39,628 nucleotides of DNA from UBA1858 sp965658595 (GTDB lineage: Bacteria; Pseudomonadota; Gammaproteobacteria; UBA4575): assembly GCA_965658595.1 (NCBI GenBank), contig CBFHSW010000105.1, positions 1 through 39,628 on the forward strand. Reading direction: 5' to 3'. The position numbers were made by a program, and so were the translations under genes. Under the pieces are notes generated by a model. That model did no database searches. It saw nothing but the letters and a program-made list of their open reading frames with translations, and was not told the origin of the DNA. Shown here piece after piece: positions 8,600 to 17,278 of this stretch; positions within the stretch are counted from its first letter, which is position 1; the number at the start of each line of letters is the position of its first letter.

Positions 8600-8973
8600 G
8601 ATAATTCTTTAGTGTTGTGTATTCATGATGTTAAATGACATCCTTATGTCAATGTTTTCCGGCGCTGGTTTTAACAATATTGTCTAGAGCTTAGATGTCA
8701 TCCAATGCGCCGTAAGTGCTGATGTGTGCTGGTTGTCATTAAAATAGCGAGAAACTGTGATTATTTTTATATGTTTCAGAGCTATGTTAATAGTGCTGTT
8801 TGACCACTTCTTTAATAGATTAGTGAGAGGTGGACTCGCCGCACAGCAATCTATCTTTATAGACGTTAGAGATAGTAACTGAGAGTGTTGTTTAATAAAA
8901 GCTATTTATGAGCAAGTTTGCAGATAATACCTTCATTTTCATGGTAGTTAGACGATTTTAACTCAAAGACTGT
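8600..8973. other. Gene-free spacer between aroQ and dsbD
   Basis: 374 bases with no convincing open frame. It contains the candidate aroQ promoter near 8625-8652 and a weak imperfect hairpin at about 8851-8875 (CTATCT...AGATAG, 13-base loop) without a T tract. No clear terminator for dsbD and no tRNA-like fold were seen. Confidence 0.6.
8625..8652 (-). promoter_or_regulatory. Candidate sigma70 promoter for the aroQ operon
   Basis: Read on the minus strand, a perfect -35 hexamer TTGACA (8652-8647) is followed after 16 bases by CATCAT (8630-8625, 4 of 6 to TATAAT). It sits in the right place upstream of aroQ, but the -10 is weak. Confidence 0.45.
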
Positions 8974-10782
8974 TCAATTTTTGAGCTTAAAATGATTGAT
9001 GTGTTCGACGAATGCCGGTGCATCAATGAACCCCACTAAACGTGAGGGTTTGTGTTCTTTCCCATTGTTATCAAAAAATAACAAGGCCGGTGGGCCAAAC
9101 AATCCCAGAGAGGTTAACAATGCTTGATCTTCTTGATTATTCTCAGTGACATCAGTTTGAATTAATATGAAGCCATCTAGCGTCGATTGAACGTTATTGT
9201 CAGTAAAAGTGTAGGCATCCAACTCTTTGCATGAGATGCACCAGTCGGCATAGAAGTCCAATAATACTGGCTTAGATTGAGCACGTGCTAACTCTAAAGT
9301 TGCCTGTAAGCCTGCCACTCCACGGATTTGTTGGAACTCTAAATGTTGCACGCTATTTGAGTGTTGCTCGGCGCTCACGAGAATATTTTGTAAAGGCTTC
9401 ACCAGACTCTTACTGCCCGCACTGGCACCTATCAATAACAGGGTGCCGTAGATTAATAATAACCATGCGAGAGTTTGGCGAACACGTGCCCAAGCCGTGT
9501 GAGATGAATTGAATACACCCATGAACATAGCGCAGCCGATCAATAATGTGCCGGATAAGGCAAGAATAATGGGCATTTCCAGGATTCGTTCTAGGAACCA
9601 AATAGCTAATGCCAACAGCATCACGCCAAACACTGCTTTGATAGGCTCCATCCATCCGCCGGCTTGTGGAAGATATTTACCCGCTGAAGTTCCGATCAAT
9701 AATAAGGGTAGACCCATGCCCATACTTAAGGCGAACAACGCTAGACCTCCGACTACAGGATCGCCAGTTTCAGCAATATAAATTAAGGCACCGATCAATG
9801 GCGCAGTCACGCAGGGCCCGACGATTAAGGCTGACAATAATCCCATCACGGCAGCACCAATATAAGAGCCATGTTTCTGTTGGCTACTCATGGCGCTTAA
9901 ACGCGACTGTATGGCACTTGGCATTTGTAGCTCATAAAAGCCGAACATAGACAGTGATAAAATCACAAAGAGCAATGCGAAACTGCTGATAATCCATGGA
10001 TTCTGGAACCAAATTTGTAAGTTAGCTCCAGTCAAACCTACGAGCACTCCCGCGAGAGTGTAAGTGAATGCCATTGCCAATACATAGACTAGAGATAGTC
10101 TAAAGCCTCGCGCGGCACTCATAGTGCCACTCTGTCCCGCAATGATGCTGGATAATATTGGAATCATTGGGAATACACAGGGTGTGAACGCTAACAATAA
10201 TCCTGCCAACAAAAATAGCCATATGACGGTACTGAGATTTTGATTTGATAGGCGCTGGGCAAATTGATCTTGTTCTGAAATTTGAGTAGTTATATTGTCG
10301 CTGGTTGAAAGTGCTGGGGAAGGTGAGCTGGTTGATGTGGTGTTCGATAGTGAGATTTCTAATGTGCGTGTAGTGGGTGGATAACACAGTCCTGCATGAG
10401 CGCAGCCTTGGTAGCCAATTTGCAAGGTGACTGTCCGTCCGGCGTTAATAATAGGTACGGACAACTCTAATTGTTGTTCATAAATTTCTACATCACCAAA
10501 AAATTCATCGTGTTGCTGTTTTCCCGCCGGCAGAACTATGTCACCAAGTTGTGCATTATCACTGCTGACTGATATGCGTTTTTTATATAGATAGTATTCG
10601 TCCGCTATTAGCCAATAAAGCTTCACTTGATTACTAGTATCTGCATTGGCACTTAATTGAAAAGCTTGATCTACACTTAAAAAACTAGGTTCAGGGGCAT
10701 CATCAAATAACCCATCTGCATACGAGCTATTGATTAATAGTGCGATGAAAAAGCTTATTATGAAATTTCTTTTTGTATCCAT
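8974..10782 (-). CDS. dsbD: Thiol:disulfide interchange protein DsbD
   Basis: DsbD carries electrons from cytoplasmic thioredoxin across the inner membrane to periplasmic DsbC- and CcmG-type proteins. The 602-residue protein has all three modules: a signal peptide (residues 4-22); a periplasmic alpha domain with the cysteine pair in GCAHAGLCYPP near residues 127-133; an eight-helix membrane beta domain with its two redox cysteines in TPCVFPM and GPCVTAP; and a C-terminal thioredoxin-like gamma domain with WCISCK. Its ATG lies inside cutA, a 25-base overlap. No later Met would keep the signal peptide, so the overlap is real. The cutA-dsbD pair is also found in E. coli. Confidence 0.97.
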   Translation of the reverse strand: MDTKRNFIISFFIALLINSSYADGLFDDAPEPSFLSVDQAFQLSANADTSNQVKLYWLIADEYYLYKKRISVSSDNAQLGDIVLPAGKQQHDEFFGDVEIYEQQLELSVPIINAGRTVTLQIGYQGCAHAGLCYPPTTRTLEISLSNTTSTSSPSPALSTSDNITTQISEQDQFAQRLSNQNLSTVIWLFLLAGLLLAFTPCVFPMIPILSSIIAGQSGTMSAARGFRLSLVYVLAMAFTYTLAGVLVGLTGANLQIWFQNPWIISSFALLFVILSLSMFGFYELQMPSAIQSRLSAMSSQQKHGSYIGAAVMGLLSALIVGPCVTAPLIGALIYIAETGDPVVGGLALFALSMGMGLPLLLIGTSAGKYLPQAGGWMEPIKAVFGVMLLALAIWFLERILEMPIILALSGTLLIGCAMFMGVFNSSHTAWARVRQTLAWLLLIYGTLLLIGASAGSKSLVKPLQNILVSAEQHSNSVQHLEFQQIRGVAGLQATLELARAQSKPVLLDFYADWCISCKELDAYTFTDNNVQSTLDGFILIQTDVTENNQEDQALLTSLGLFGPPALLFFDNNGKEHKPSRLVGFIDAPAFVEHINHFKLKN

Positions 10783-11114
10783 GAGAGATAGGTGTCCGTT
10801 GTTTCACTGACAGGGTGTGCGATGAATTCTGGAACATCAAAAGAGTGATGTGCCTCTATGTAATCCTTAACACTGGGTATCTTGTGATTCAGAGTTTTCA
10901 TTATAACAAGACACTCTTGATCCTCGATAAGTTCATTTTGCCAAAAATACAAAGATAGTGCGCTAGGTATTATATTCGCGCAAGCAATCATATGCTGTTC
11001 CAACAGATGCTTGCTACAACTTCGCGCTTCTTCCATCTGGGGGAAACTCGTCATAATCAGCATCATCTGTGATGTTGATGATTTGTGTGTGGATTTCATT
11101 GTGGCTGTATTCAT
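10758..11114 (-). CDS. cutA: CutA1-family divalent-cation tolerance protein
   Basis: A small trimeric PII-like fold protein, historically linked to copper tolerance; its molecular role is unsettled. The 118-residue sequence shows the family features: MLIMTSFPQMEEARSCSKHLLEQHMIACANIIP, SLYFWQNELIEDQECLVIMKT, and HSFDVPEFIAHPV near the C-terminus. The annotated ATG gives about 16 residues before the conserved strand; Met6 or Met17 are possible alternatives. The stop lies inside the dsbD start region, so the two are co-translated. It is divergent from fxsA across 195 bases. Confidence 0.93.
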   Translation of the reverse strand: MNTATMKSTHKSSTSQMMLIMTSFPQMEEARSCSKHLLEQHMIACANIIPSALSLYFWQNELIEDQECLVIMKTLNHKIPSVKDYIEAHHSFDVPEFIAHPVSETTDTYLSWIQKEIS

Positions 11115-11309
11115 AAGTTTATACTCAATAGGTTGACAGTGATATTTGATCGTTTGCTCACAACGTGTTATTTGATCACCGATGCAATATGCGCGTGAGC
11201 ATAGTTAAGTCAAAAGCCATGGCTGACAATTATTTTTTGCTCCAGTATTGAAAAATAATGTTTTGTCACCATATATCTGTGTATGAAACATCACAATGTT
11301 ATTAGTTAG

Positions 11310-11771
11310 ATGCGACCATTTCCTATTCTGCTAGCGCTGTTTATAGTACTGCCATTGGTTGAGATTACCTTATTCATCCAAATTGGTGGATTTATCGGAG
11401 CATTGGCTACGGTAGCGTGTGTCGTCCTAACAGCATTGGCTGGTGTGACATTGCTACGTGCGCAAGGTTTTCAAACCATGGCTAAATTTCAACAGCAAGT
11501 AGCTGTAGGTGAAATGCCTGCCGAGACCATGCTAGAGGGAGTTGCTTTAATCATCGGTGGGGCGTTGTTACTCACACCGGGATTTTTGACCGATAGTGTG
11601 GGATTGATGTGTTTATTACCATTCACGCGCCGCGCAATTATCGCTGGGTTATTAAAAAGACTCAGTGTGAAAAGCTTTTCGGGTACGGTCGGTGGTTCAT
11701 CATCATTCACGCAAGATCCCCGCATTATTGAGGGTGAAGCTAAGCGTAAAGATCAACCGCCATCAGAATAA
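11310..11771 (+). CDS. fxsA: FxsA-family membrane protein
   Basis: A 153-residue inner-membrane protein related to E. coli FxsA, whose overexpression relieves F-exclusion of phage T7. The sequence begins LLALFIVLPLVEITLFIQIGGFIGA and continues through a second long hydrophobic stretch; GGALLLTPGFLTDSVGLMCLLPFTR is the family signature. The C-terminal 30 residues are polar and probably cytoplasmic. The gene lies directly upstream of groES, as in several gammaproteobacteria, but groESL has its own promoter in between. The ribosome site at 11310 is weak. Confidence 0.92.
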   Translation: MRPFPILLALFIVLPLVEITLFIQIGGFIGALATVACVVLTALAGVTLLRAQGFQTMAKFQQQVAVGEMPAETMLEGVALIIGGALLLTPGFLTDSVGLMCLLPFTRRAIIAGLLKRLSVKSFSGTVGGSSSFTQDPRIIEGEAKRKDQPPSE

Positions 11772-11871
11772 GATGACTCGAAAACAATGCTGTATTCGAC
11801 CTTGAAAATAGGCCGTATTGACAGATAAACACCAGTGTTCATAAGCAGGGATTAGAGGAAAACGCTGTTGC

Positions 11872-11899
11872 TTGACTTATGATTGCCGGACAGTATGAT
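11872..11899 (+). promoter_or_regulatory. groES: Sigma70-like promoter of groESL
   Basis: TTGACT (11872-11877) and TATGAT (11894-11899) with a 16-base spacer, 5 of 6 matches to each consensus hexamer. The predicted start falls inside the CIRCE operator that begins at the last base of the -10. No convincing sigma32 (CTTGAA...CCCCAT) promoter was found nearby. Confidence 0.75.
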
Positions 11900-11925
11900 T
11901 GGCACTCATTATACTAGAGTGCTAA
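11899..11925 (+). promoter_or_regulatory. groES: CIRCE operator (HrcA binding site)
   Basis: TTGGCACTC, nine bases, then GAGTGCTAA. This differs from the CIRCE consensus (TTAGCACTC-N9-GAGTGCTAA) by one base in the left arm. It overlaps the -10 and start site of the groESL promoter, so an HrcA-type repressor bound here would block transcription until heat shock. hrcA itself is not in the window. Confidence 0.93.
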
Positions 11926-12022
11926 AAAACAGCAACTATCTGTTTTTAAGAGAATTTTTTATTAAGCAAACGCTTTATTTGAACATTTTAACGTAGAATT
12001 TAATTGTTAGGAGATGAGAAAC

Positions 12023-12313
12023 ATGAACTTACGTCCTTTACACGACCGTATCGTCGTTAAACGAATGGAAGAAGAACGCACAAGTCCTGGTGGCATTGTG
12101 ATCCCTGACTCAGCCACTGAGAAGCCTAGTAAAGGTGAAGTGATGGCTGTGGGTAATGGTAAAGTCAGTGAAAACGGTGACGTTCGTCCTGTCGACGTAA
12201 AAGTTGGCGACACTGTGCTATTTGGCAAATATTCCGGTACTGAAGTTAAGGTCGACGGTGATGACCTACTTGTTATGCGTGAAGATGACGTCATGGCAGT
12301 GATTGAAGGTTAG
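12023..12313 (+). CDS. groES: Co-chaperonin GroES
   Basis: The 10-kDa lid of the GroEL folding chamber. I use the ATG at 12023, giving 96 residues beginning MNLRPLHDRIVVKR as in other GroES proteins. The ATG at 12014 would add three residues but sits directly on the GGAG ribosome site (12010-12013), which is well spaced for 12023. The mobile-loop region EERTSPGGIVIPDSA (residues about 17-31) and the ending VLVM-like DLLVMREDDVMAVIEG are typical. groEL follows after 63 bases. Confidence 0.98.
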   Translation: MNLRPLHDRIVVKRMEEERTSPGGIVIPDSATEKPSKGEVMAVGNGKVSENGDVRPVDVKVGDTVLFGKYSGTEVKVDGDDLLVMREDDVMAVIEG

Positions 12314-12376
12314 TCCTCAATTCATAACCCAGTTCACTAAAAATTGATAATTTAAATATAACGAAGGTAAACACAA

Positions 12377-14023
12377 ATGAGTGCAAAACAAGTTACTTTT
12401 GGAGATGAAGCCAGAGCCAGAATGGTTGCTGGAGTCAACATCTTAGCAGACGCAGTAAAAGCTACACTAGGTCCTAAGGGGCGTAACGTAGTATTGGATA
12501 AATCTTTTGGTGCTCCAACCGTCACTAAAGACGGTGTATCAGTCGCTAAAGAAATCGAATTAGAAGATAAGCTCGAGAACATGGGCGCACAAATGGTTAA
12601 AGAAGTGGCTTCTCAAACGTCAGATGTGGCGGGTGATGGCACCACGACTGCAACTGTACTCGCACAATCTATTGTGCGTGAAGGTATGAAAGCCGTTGCT
12701 GCTGGCATGAATCCAATGGATTTAAAGCGCGGTATTGATAGAGCCGTAACAGCTGCGGTAGAAGAATTGAAATCATTATCAGAGCCATGTGCTGATAACA
12801 ATGCTATCGCACAAGTGGGCAGTATCTCAGCTAACTCTGACAGCTCAGTCGGTGACATCATTGCAGAAGCTATGGACAAAGTGGGCAAAGAGGGTGTAAT
12901 TACTGTTGAAGAAGGTAATGCACTAGAAAACGAACTAGATGTGGTTGAAGGTATGCAGTTTGATCGTGGTTACCTATCTCCATACTTCGTAAACAATCAA
13001 GATAGCATGACATGTGATATGGATGACCCGTTCATTCTTTTGCATGACAAGAAAGTGTCTAATATTCGTGACTTACTTCCATTATTAGAAGGCGTTGCAA
13101 AATCAGGTCGTCCATTAATGATCATCGCAGAAGACGTGGAAGGTGAAGCGCTAGCAACACTCGTTGTGAATACAATTCGTGGCATTGTTAAAGTCGCAGC
13201 AGTGAAAGCGCCTGGTTTTGGTGATCGTAGAAAAGCTATGTTGCAAGATATCGCTATCCTTACCGGTGGTACTGTCATTTCAGAAGAAGTTGGTTTGTCT
13301 CTAGAAAAAGCCACTTTAGAAGAATTAGGTACAGCTAAGCGTGTTCACATCTCTAAAGAGAACACCACAATTGTTGATGGTTCAGGTCAGGCGGGTGAGA
13401 TCACTGCACGGGTTGAACAGATCCGTGCACAAATCGAGGAGTCATCTTCAGATTACGACAAAGAAAAACTACAAGAGCGTATGGCAAAACTTGCTGGCGG
13501 TGTTGCAGTAATTAAAGTCGGTGCAGCTACAGAAATGGAAATGAAAGAAAAGAAAGCCAGAGTAGAAGATGCCTTGCACGCAACACGCGCTGCAGTTGAA
13601 GAAGGTGTGGTACCTGGTGGTGGTGTTGCGTTGATTCGAGCGCGCAAAGCACTGAATGATGTGAAGGGTGATAATGCTGACCAAGACGCCGGTGTTAACA
13701 TCGCACGTCGCGCGATGGAAGAGCCATTACGTCAAATTGTTGCTAATGCAGGTGATGAAGCTTCTGTGATTTTAGCCAAAGTTGACGAAGGTGAAGGCAA
13801 TTACGGTTACAACGCGGCTACTAGTGAGTACGGCGACATGATTGCTATGGGTATTTTAGATCCAACTAAAGTGACACGTTCTGCGTTGCAAAACGCAGGT
13901 TCAGTCGCGGGTCTTATGATTACTACACAAGCGATGGTAGCAGAACTCCCTTCTGATGATTCTCCAATGGCAGGCGGTGCGCCTGACATGGGTGGAATGG
14001 GTGGCATGGGCGGCATGATGTAA
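12377..14023 (+). CDS. groEL: Chaperonin GroEL
   Basis: The 60-kDa ATP-driven folding chaperonin. At 548 residues it is full length and highly conserved. It starts MSAKQVTFGDEARARM, carries the ATP-site DVAGDGTTTATVLA (residues about 87-99) and GAATEMEMKEKK, and ends in the usual GGM repeat tail. GAAGG at 12363-12367 is a good ribosome site. It is co-transcribed with groES under the CIRCE-controlled promoter and followed by a terminator-like hairpin. Confidence 0.99.
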   Translation: MSAKQVTFGDEARARMVAGVNILADAVKATLGPKGRNVVLDKSFGAPTVTKDGVSVAKEIELEDKLENMGAQMVKEVASQTSDVAGDGTTTATVLAQSIVREGMKAVAAGMNPMDLKRGIDRAVTAAVEELKSLSEPCADNNAIAQVGSISANSDSSVGDIIAEAMDKVGKEGVITVEEGNALENELDVVEGMQFDRGYLSPYFVNNQDSMTCDMDDPFILLHDKKVSNIRDLLPLLEGVAKSGRPLMIIAEDVEGEALATLVVNTIRGIVKVAAVKAPGFGDRRKAMLQDIAILTGGTVISEEVGLSLEKATLEELGTAKRVHISKENTTIVDGSGQAGEITARVEQIRAQIEESSSDYDKEKLQERMAKLAGGVAVIKVGAATEMEMKEKKARVEDALHATRAAVEEGVVPGGGVALIRARKALNDVKGDNADQDAGVNIARRAMEEPLRQIVANAGDEASVILAKVDEGEGNYGYNAATSEYGDMIAMGILDPTKVTRSALQNAGSVAGLMITTQAMVAELPSDDSPMAGGAPDMGGMGGMGGMM

Positions 14024-14084
14024 ATCATGCGCTAGTCCTATGCTGCTATGCAGATCTTCTTTGATCTGTATATCAGACGACTCT

Positions 14085-14140
14085 AAAAATCCCCTAGCTT
14101 GGTCGAGAATTTATCTTGAGTGAGTGAGGGGATTTTTTTT
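14085..14140 (+). terminator. Probable rho-independent terminator after groEL
   Basis: A perfect 11-bp inverted repeat (AAAAATCCCCT at 14085-14095 and AGGGGATTTTT at 14127-14137) followed by further Ts to 14140. The loop is long, 31 bases. A small separate hairpin (CAGATC/GATCTG, 14051-14068) lies just before it. Confidence 0.7.
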
Positions 14141-14230
14141 GCATGTCAGTATCAGTCAATATTGGATTCTTGCATCCTCTTGAATTACAGGGCAGTCTTG
14201 TTACTTGGATTATTTGAGCAGACAGACATT

Positions 14231-14770
14231 GTGCATATAGACCCAATTACACATGTGATTAAGCAGGCAGAGTATTTGCCATCACCTAATAAAAATCAGC
14301 GCCCTGATGAGGCGTTAATCGATTTGATTGTGATTCACAATATCAGTTTGCCACCTGGGCAATATGGTGGGGGCTATGTACAAAAGTTTTTTCTCAATCA
14401 ATTAGATACACGTTCACATCCATATTTTGAGAGCATCAAATCATTATGTGTCTCCAGTCATCTATTGATCGAGCGTGATGGTGAGTTGACACAATTTGTG
14501 CCCTTCAATGAGCGAGCATGGCATGCGGGAGAATCTATTTATCAACAGCGCACAGCCTGTAACGATTTTTCTATCGGTATAGAGTTGGAAGGCACTGATA
14601 GTGAGGCTTATACGACGCAACAGTATGACAAGTTAAACCAAGTATTAGCCTGTTTGATAGCGCATTATCCATCTCTGAGAGCAGATAAAATTGTAGGGCA
14701 TAATGATATTTCACCGGGTCGTAAAACCGATCCTGGGCATGCATTTGAATGGAGCCGTATTAAAGTTTAA
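14231..14770 (+). CDS. ampD: 1,6-anhydro-N-acetylmuramyl-L-alanine amidase AmpD
   Basis: A cytoplasmic zinc amidase that removes peptides from anhydro-muropeptides during cell-wall recycling; loss often derepresses AmpC beta-lactamase. The core matches E. coli AmpD closely: VIHNISLPPG with the first zinc histidine, SSHLLIERDGELTQFVPF, RAWHAG, CNDFSIGIELEGTD, and GHNDISPGRKTDPG with the second histidine and the aspartate ligand. The frame is open from 14120, but that start lies inside the groEL terminator. The GTG at 14231 gives 179 residues and aligns with the AmpD N-terminus (183 in E. coli). Its ribosome site is weak, so the exact start is uncertain. Confidence 0.93.
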   Translation: MHIDPITHVIKQAEYLPSPNKNQRPDEALIDLIVIHNISLPPGQYGGGYVQKFFLNQLDTRSHPYFESIKSLCVSSHLLIERDGELTQFVPFNERAWHAGESIYQQRTACNDFSIGIELEGTDSEAYTTQQYDKLNQVLACLIAHYPSLRADKIVGHNDISPGRKTDPGHAFEWSRIKV

Positions 14771-14775
14771 TCGTC

Positions 14776-14801
14776 AGTACAGATGCAAATTAATCTGTAC
14801 T
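14776..14801. terminator. Hairpin between convergent ampD and DUF2322-like genes
   Basis: A perfect 9-bp inverted repeat, AGTACAGAT and ATCTGTACT, with an 8-base loop, overlapping the stop of the minus-strand gene. There is no T tract on either side, so termination is only likely by position. Confidence 0.4.
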
Positions 14802-15110
14802 CACCTGCCATGTTTCGTCATTCTCAATAATGTTAAGTAATAAGCGAATATTTGGATGAGCATCAGGGTGCATTAGCTCATCAGCTACATAATCCCCGAA
14901 TAGTTCAAGCCCCGTCTGTGCCTGCTGTCGGCCGATAGTGTTATCAGGATTGCGAGAAATGGCGAAGTAAATTTTCAGTGAAGCTTGTTTGCCGGAGATA
15001 TTTGGCAAAATGTGCTGCGTGTCGGTCTGTGTATTTCGTACAATGAGTTGCGTTATATGTGCACTATCTGCAAGTTGTGCAAAGCCTGCGCCAAAATTTT
15101 TATCTGCCAT
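14790..15110 (-). CDS. Small conserved protein, resembles DUF2322
   Basis: A 106-residue soluble protein of unknown function. The segments GKQASLKIYFAIS (residues about 40-52), QTGLELFGDYVADEL (about 65-79) and HPDAHPNIRLLLNII (about 81-95) fit my memory of the DUF2322 family, where GLxLYxEHxxDAxxxPGxHPNIDRLL is the conserved block. This assignment is from memory, not a search. Start: ATG 15110 preceded by a good AGGGA ribosome site. It stands alone on the minus strand between ampD and gshA. Confidence 0.72.
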   Translation of the reverse strand: MADKNFGAGFAQLADSAHITQLIVRNTQTDTQHILPNISGKQASLKIYFAISRNPDNTIGRQQAQTGLELFGDYVADELMHPDAHPNIRLLLNIIENDETWQVSTD

Positions 15111-15213
15111 GGTTTGTTCCCTGTGAGCCGACTAACAATAATTGATATACTGAGCGTACTCAGTCTATCGTGTTGGGCTATAAGACGCCAAATACAAAAT
15201 TAAAATACTTCTT

Positions 15214-16797
15214 ATGCGTTCAGCCATACATAAAAATCGCCAACTTATAATCCAGCATCAATTAGAGTCCGTATTCAAGATTGGTAAGGTAGGGATAGAG
15301 AAAGAATCTTTGCGTGCTGATTATTCTGGTGTGATTGCCAATAGCGATCATCCAGCGGCATTGGGTGCTAGTTTGACTCATCCTTACATCACTACAGACT
15401 ATTCTGAGGCCTTATTAGAATTTGTGACGCCTCCATTAAGTTCAGGTGAGGAGGCGATTGAGTTTCTGAGTAAGATTCATGAATACGTATACCCAAACAT
15501 CAAACAAGAATGTCTGTGGCCGGCAAGTATGCCGTGCAAACTAATGGGTGAGCAGAGTATTCGGATTGCTGAATATGGCGACAGTAATATTGGTCAGATG
15601 AAGCATGTGTATCGTAAAGGATTGGGCTACCGTTACGGTAAAATGATGCAGGTTATCGCAGGCATTCATATCAACTTATCTATCCATGAAGATTTCTGGC
15701 CACGATGGCAGCAAGCGCGCAATCACCAGGGTGAGTTGAGCGATTTCATTAATCAAGAATATTTTAAAGTAATCAGAAACTTGCAGCGCATCGGTTGGTT
15801 AATTCCTTATTTGTTTGGTGCTTCACCTGCTGTAGATAAATCCTTCACTCATCAAGGTGTAAAAGATTTGAAGCGTTGGGATGACGATACTATGTATGGA
15901 CAATATGCTACCTCATTGAGACTAGGGGATATTGGCTACACCAATCACAGAGAAAATGAAATTGGCATAAAAGCGTGCTATGACAATTTACAGGATTATG
16001 TGCAGTGTTTAACACGAGCCATAGAAACACCCTATCGTGCATACGAAGAAATTGGTGTGCAGACCGATGGTGAATATCGACAATTAAATGCCAATATTCT
16101 GCAGATAGAAAATGAATACTACGGCACGGTACGTCCTAAGCAATTATCTAAAAGTAATGAAAAACCCACACATGCTCTCATGGAGCGAGGAATACGCTAT
16201 GTAGAAATACGCTCTATGGACATCAATCCATTCTCATCCATAGGCATAGATCAAGCACAGATAGATTTTGTGGAAGTGTTATTCATGCTGTGTTTATTGA
16301 GTGATGATGCGCTGATCAGTGAGCGAGAGCAGGAAGAAATTGATATTAATGAATACGAAGTAGCACATCATGGACGCAAGCCAGATCTGCATTTGAGACG
16401 AGCAGGTAATAGTATTCCATTGAATGAATGGGCACAGGAATTGTTTGCAGATATGCATTCAGTGGCTGAGTTAATGGGAGATGATGCGCAGAAATATCAC
16501 AATAGTCTGGATGTGTTTGCAGAGGCGGTTACCGATCATGAACAGACTTTGTCTGCCAAAATGTTACAGCAAATGCAGGCGTCAAAATTATCTTTTTATG
16601 ATTTTGTTGCTACTATGGGCAAGCAGTACTGTGATCAGTTTTCAGAAATGTCCGATACTGAATTACAACAAGAATTTATCCATTTGGCAGAGCAGAGTCT
16701 TATTGAGAAACAACAAATAGAACGTGAGGATAACGTTAACTTCACGGATTTCTTGATGAGTTATTTTTCACAGCGTTTAGATAACACACCATCATAG
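15214..16797 (+). CDS. gshA: Glutamate--cysteine ligase (proteobacterial GshA type)
   Basis: GshA joins glutamate and cysteine in the rate-limiting step of glutathione synthesis. The 527-residue protein has E. coli-like length (518) and motifs: GIEKESLRADYSG at the N-terminus, ALGASLTHPYITTDYSEALLEFVTPP, GLGYRYGKMMQVIAGIHIN, LSIHEDF, TSLRLGDIGYTN, and MERGIRYVEIRSMDINPF. No Shine-Dalgarno site precedes the ATG. A gshB is not in the window. It is followed after 49 bases by a periplasmic rhodanese, possibly in the same transcript. Confidence 0.97.
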   Translation: MRSAIHKNRQLIIQHQLESVFKIGKVGIEKESLRADYSGVIANSDHPAALGASLTHPYITTDYSEALLEFVTPPLSSGEEAIEFLSKIHEYVYPNIKQECLWPASMPCKLMGEQSIRIAEYGDSNIGQMKHVYRKGLGYRYGKMMQVIAGIHINLSIHEDFWPRWQQARNHQGELSDFINQEYFKVIRNLQRIGWLIPYLFGASPAVDKSFTHQGVKDLKRWDDDTMYGQYATSLRLGDIGYTNHRENEIGIKACYDNLQDYVQCLTRAIETPYRAYEEIGVQTDGEYRQLNANILQIENEYYGTVRPKQLSKSNEKPTHALMERGIRYVEIRSMDINPFSSIGIDQAQIDFVEVLFMLCLLSDDALISEREQEEIDINEYEVAHHGRKPDLHLRRAGNSIPLNEWAQELFADMHSVAELMGDDAQKYHNSLDVFAEAVTDHEQTLSAKMLQQMQASKLSFYDFVATMGKQYCDQFSEMSDTELQQEFIHLAEQSLIEKQQIEREDNVNFTDFLMSYFSQRLDNTPS

Positions 16798-16846
16798 TAT
16801 GTCATTTACTGTACTTATTGATTGAAAAAACTAAAGGGACAACAAC

Positions 16847-17254
16847 ATGCTTAAACATATTATCTTTTGTTTGATATTGGTTTTATCTTCATCTGCAGTG
16901 CTTGCACAACCAGAAAATATTAATGTTCAGCAGCTCCAGCAACTTATGGATGACGACGTGGTAGTTATTGATGTGCGCACCCCAAAAGAATGGAAGCAAA
17001 CAGGGTTAGTACCTGGTAGTCACGCTATTATGTTTTTTGATGAAAAGCGTCGAGCTGACCCACAGCTATGGATGCAGCAAGCCAGCCAACATATTGCACC
17101 TGATCAAGCCGTGGCAATTATTTGTCGTTCAGGTAATCGTAGCTTCACCGTAGGTCGTTACTTGATAGCTCAACATGGCTTTCGCAAAGTCTATAATGTT
17201 GAAGGCGGTATCAAAGCATGGAAAAAAGCAGGCTATGCGACAGTCGCACATTAA
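16847..17254 (+). CDS. Periplasmic single-domain rhodanese
   Basis: A 135-residue protein with a clear signal peptide (residues 1-20, cleavage after VLA). The mature protein is one rhodanese domain: VVVIDVRTPKEW near residue 40, GSHAIMFFD, and the active loop ICRSGNRS with the catalytic cysteine 93. It ends with VYNVEGGIKAWKKAG. Such domains move sulfane sulfur to thiol acceptors or cyanide; the true partner is unknown. AAAGGGA gives a good ribosome site. A sulfur role would fit the soeABC genes further right, but they are far apart. Confidence 0.93.
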   Translation: MLKHIIFCLILVLSSSAVLAQPENINVQQLQQLMDDDVVVIDVRTPKEWKQTGLVPGSHAIMFFDEKRRADPQLWMQQASQHIAPDQAVAIICRSGNRSFTVGRYLIAQHGFRKVYNVEGGIKAWKKAGYATVAH

Positions 17255-17278
17255 CGACCACACTCAAATGACTGTATT

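Noticed and set aside
8851..8875. Small hairpin in the aroQ-dsbD spacer as an RNA gene or terminator
   Set aside because: The stem is only 6 bp with a 13-base loop, there is no T tract, and it is far from both gene ends.
11801..11830. Possible sigma32 promoter (CTTGAAA) upstream of groES
   Set aside because: No CCCCAT-like -10 follows at the proper distance; the sigma70-like promoter with CIRCE explains the region better.
12014..12022. Upstream ATG of groES, adding three residues
   Set aside because: It sits on the ribosome site, and GroES proteins start at the second ATG (MNLRPLHDR).
12613..13701. Several open frames antisense to groEL
   Set aside because: They are shadow frames of a highly conserved gene, with low-complexity Ala/Ser/Thr composition.
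14120..14230. N-terminal extension of AmpD
   Set aside because: It begins inside the groEL terminator and has no AmpD similarity.
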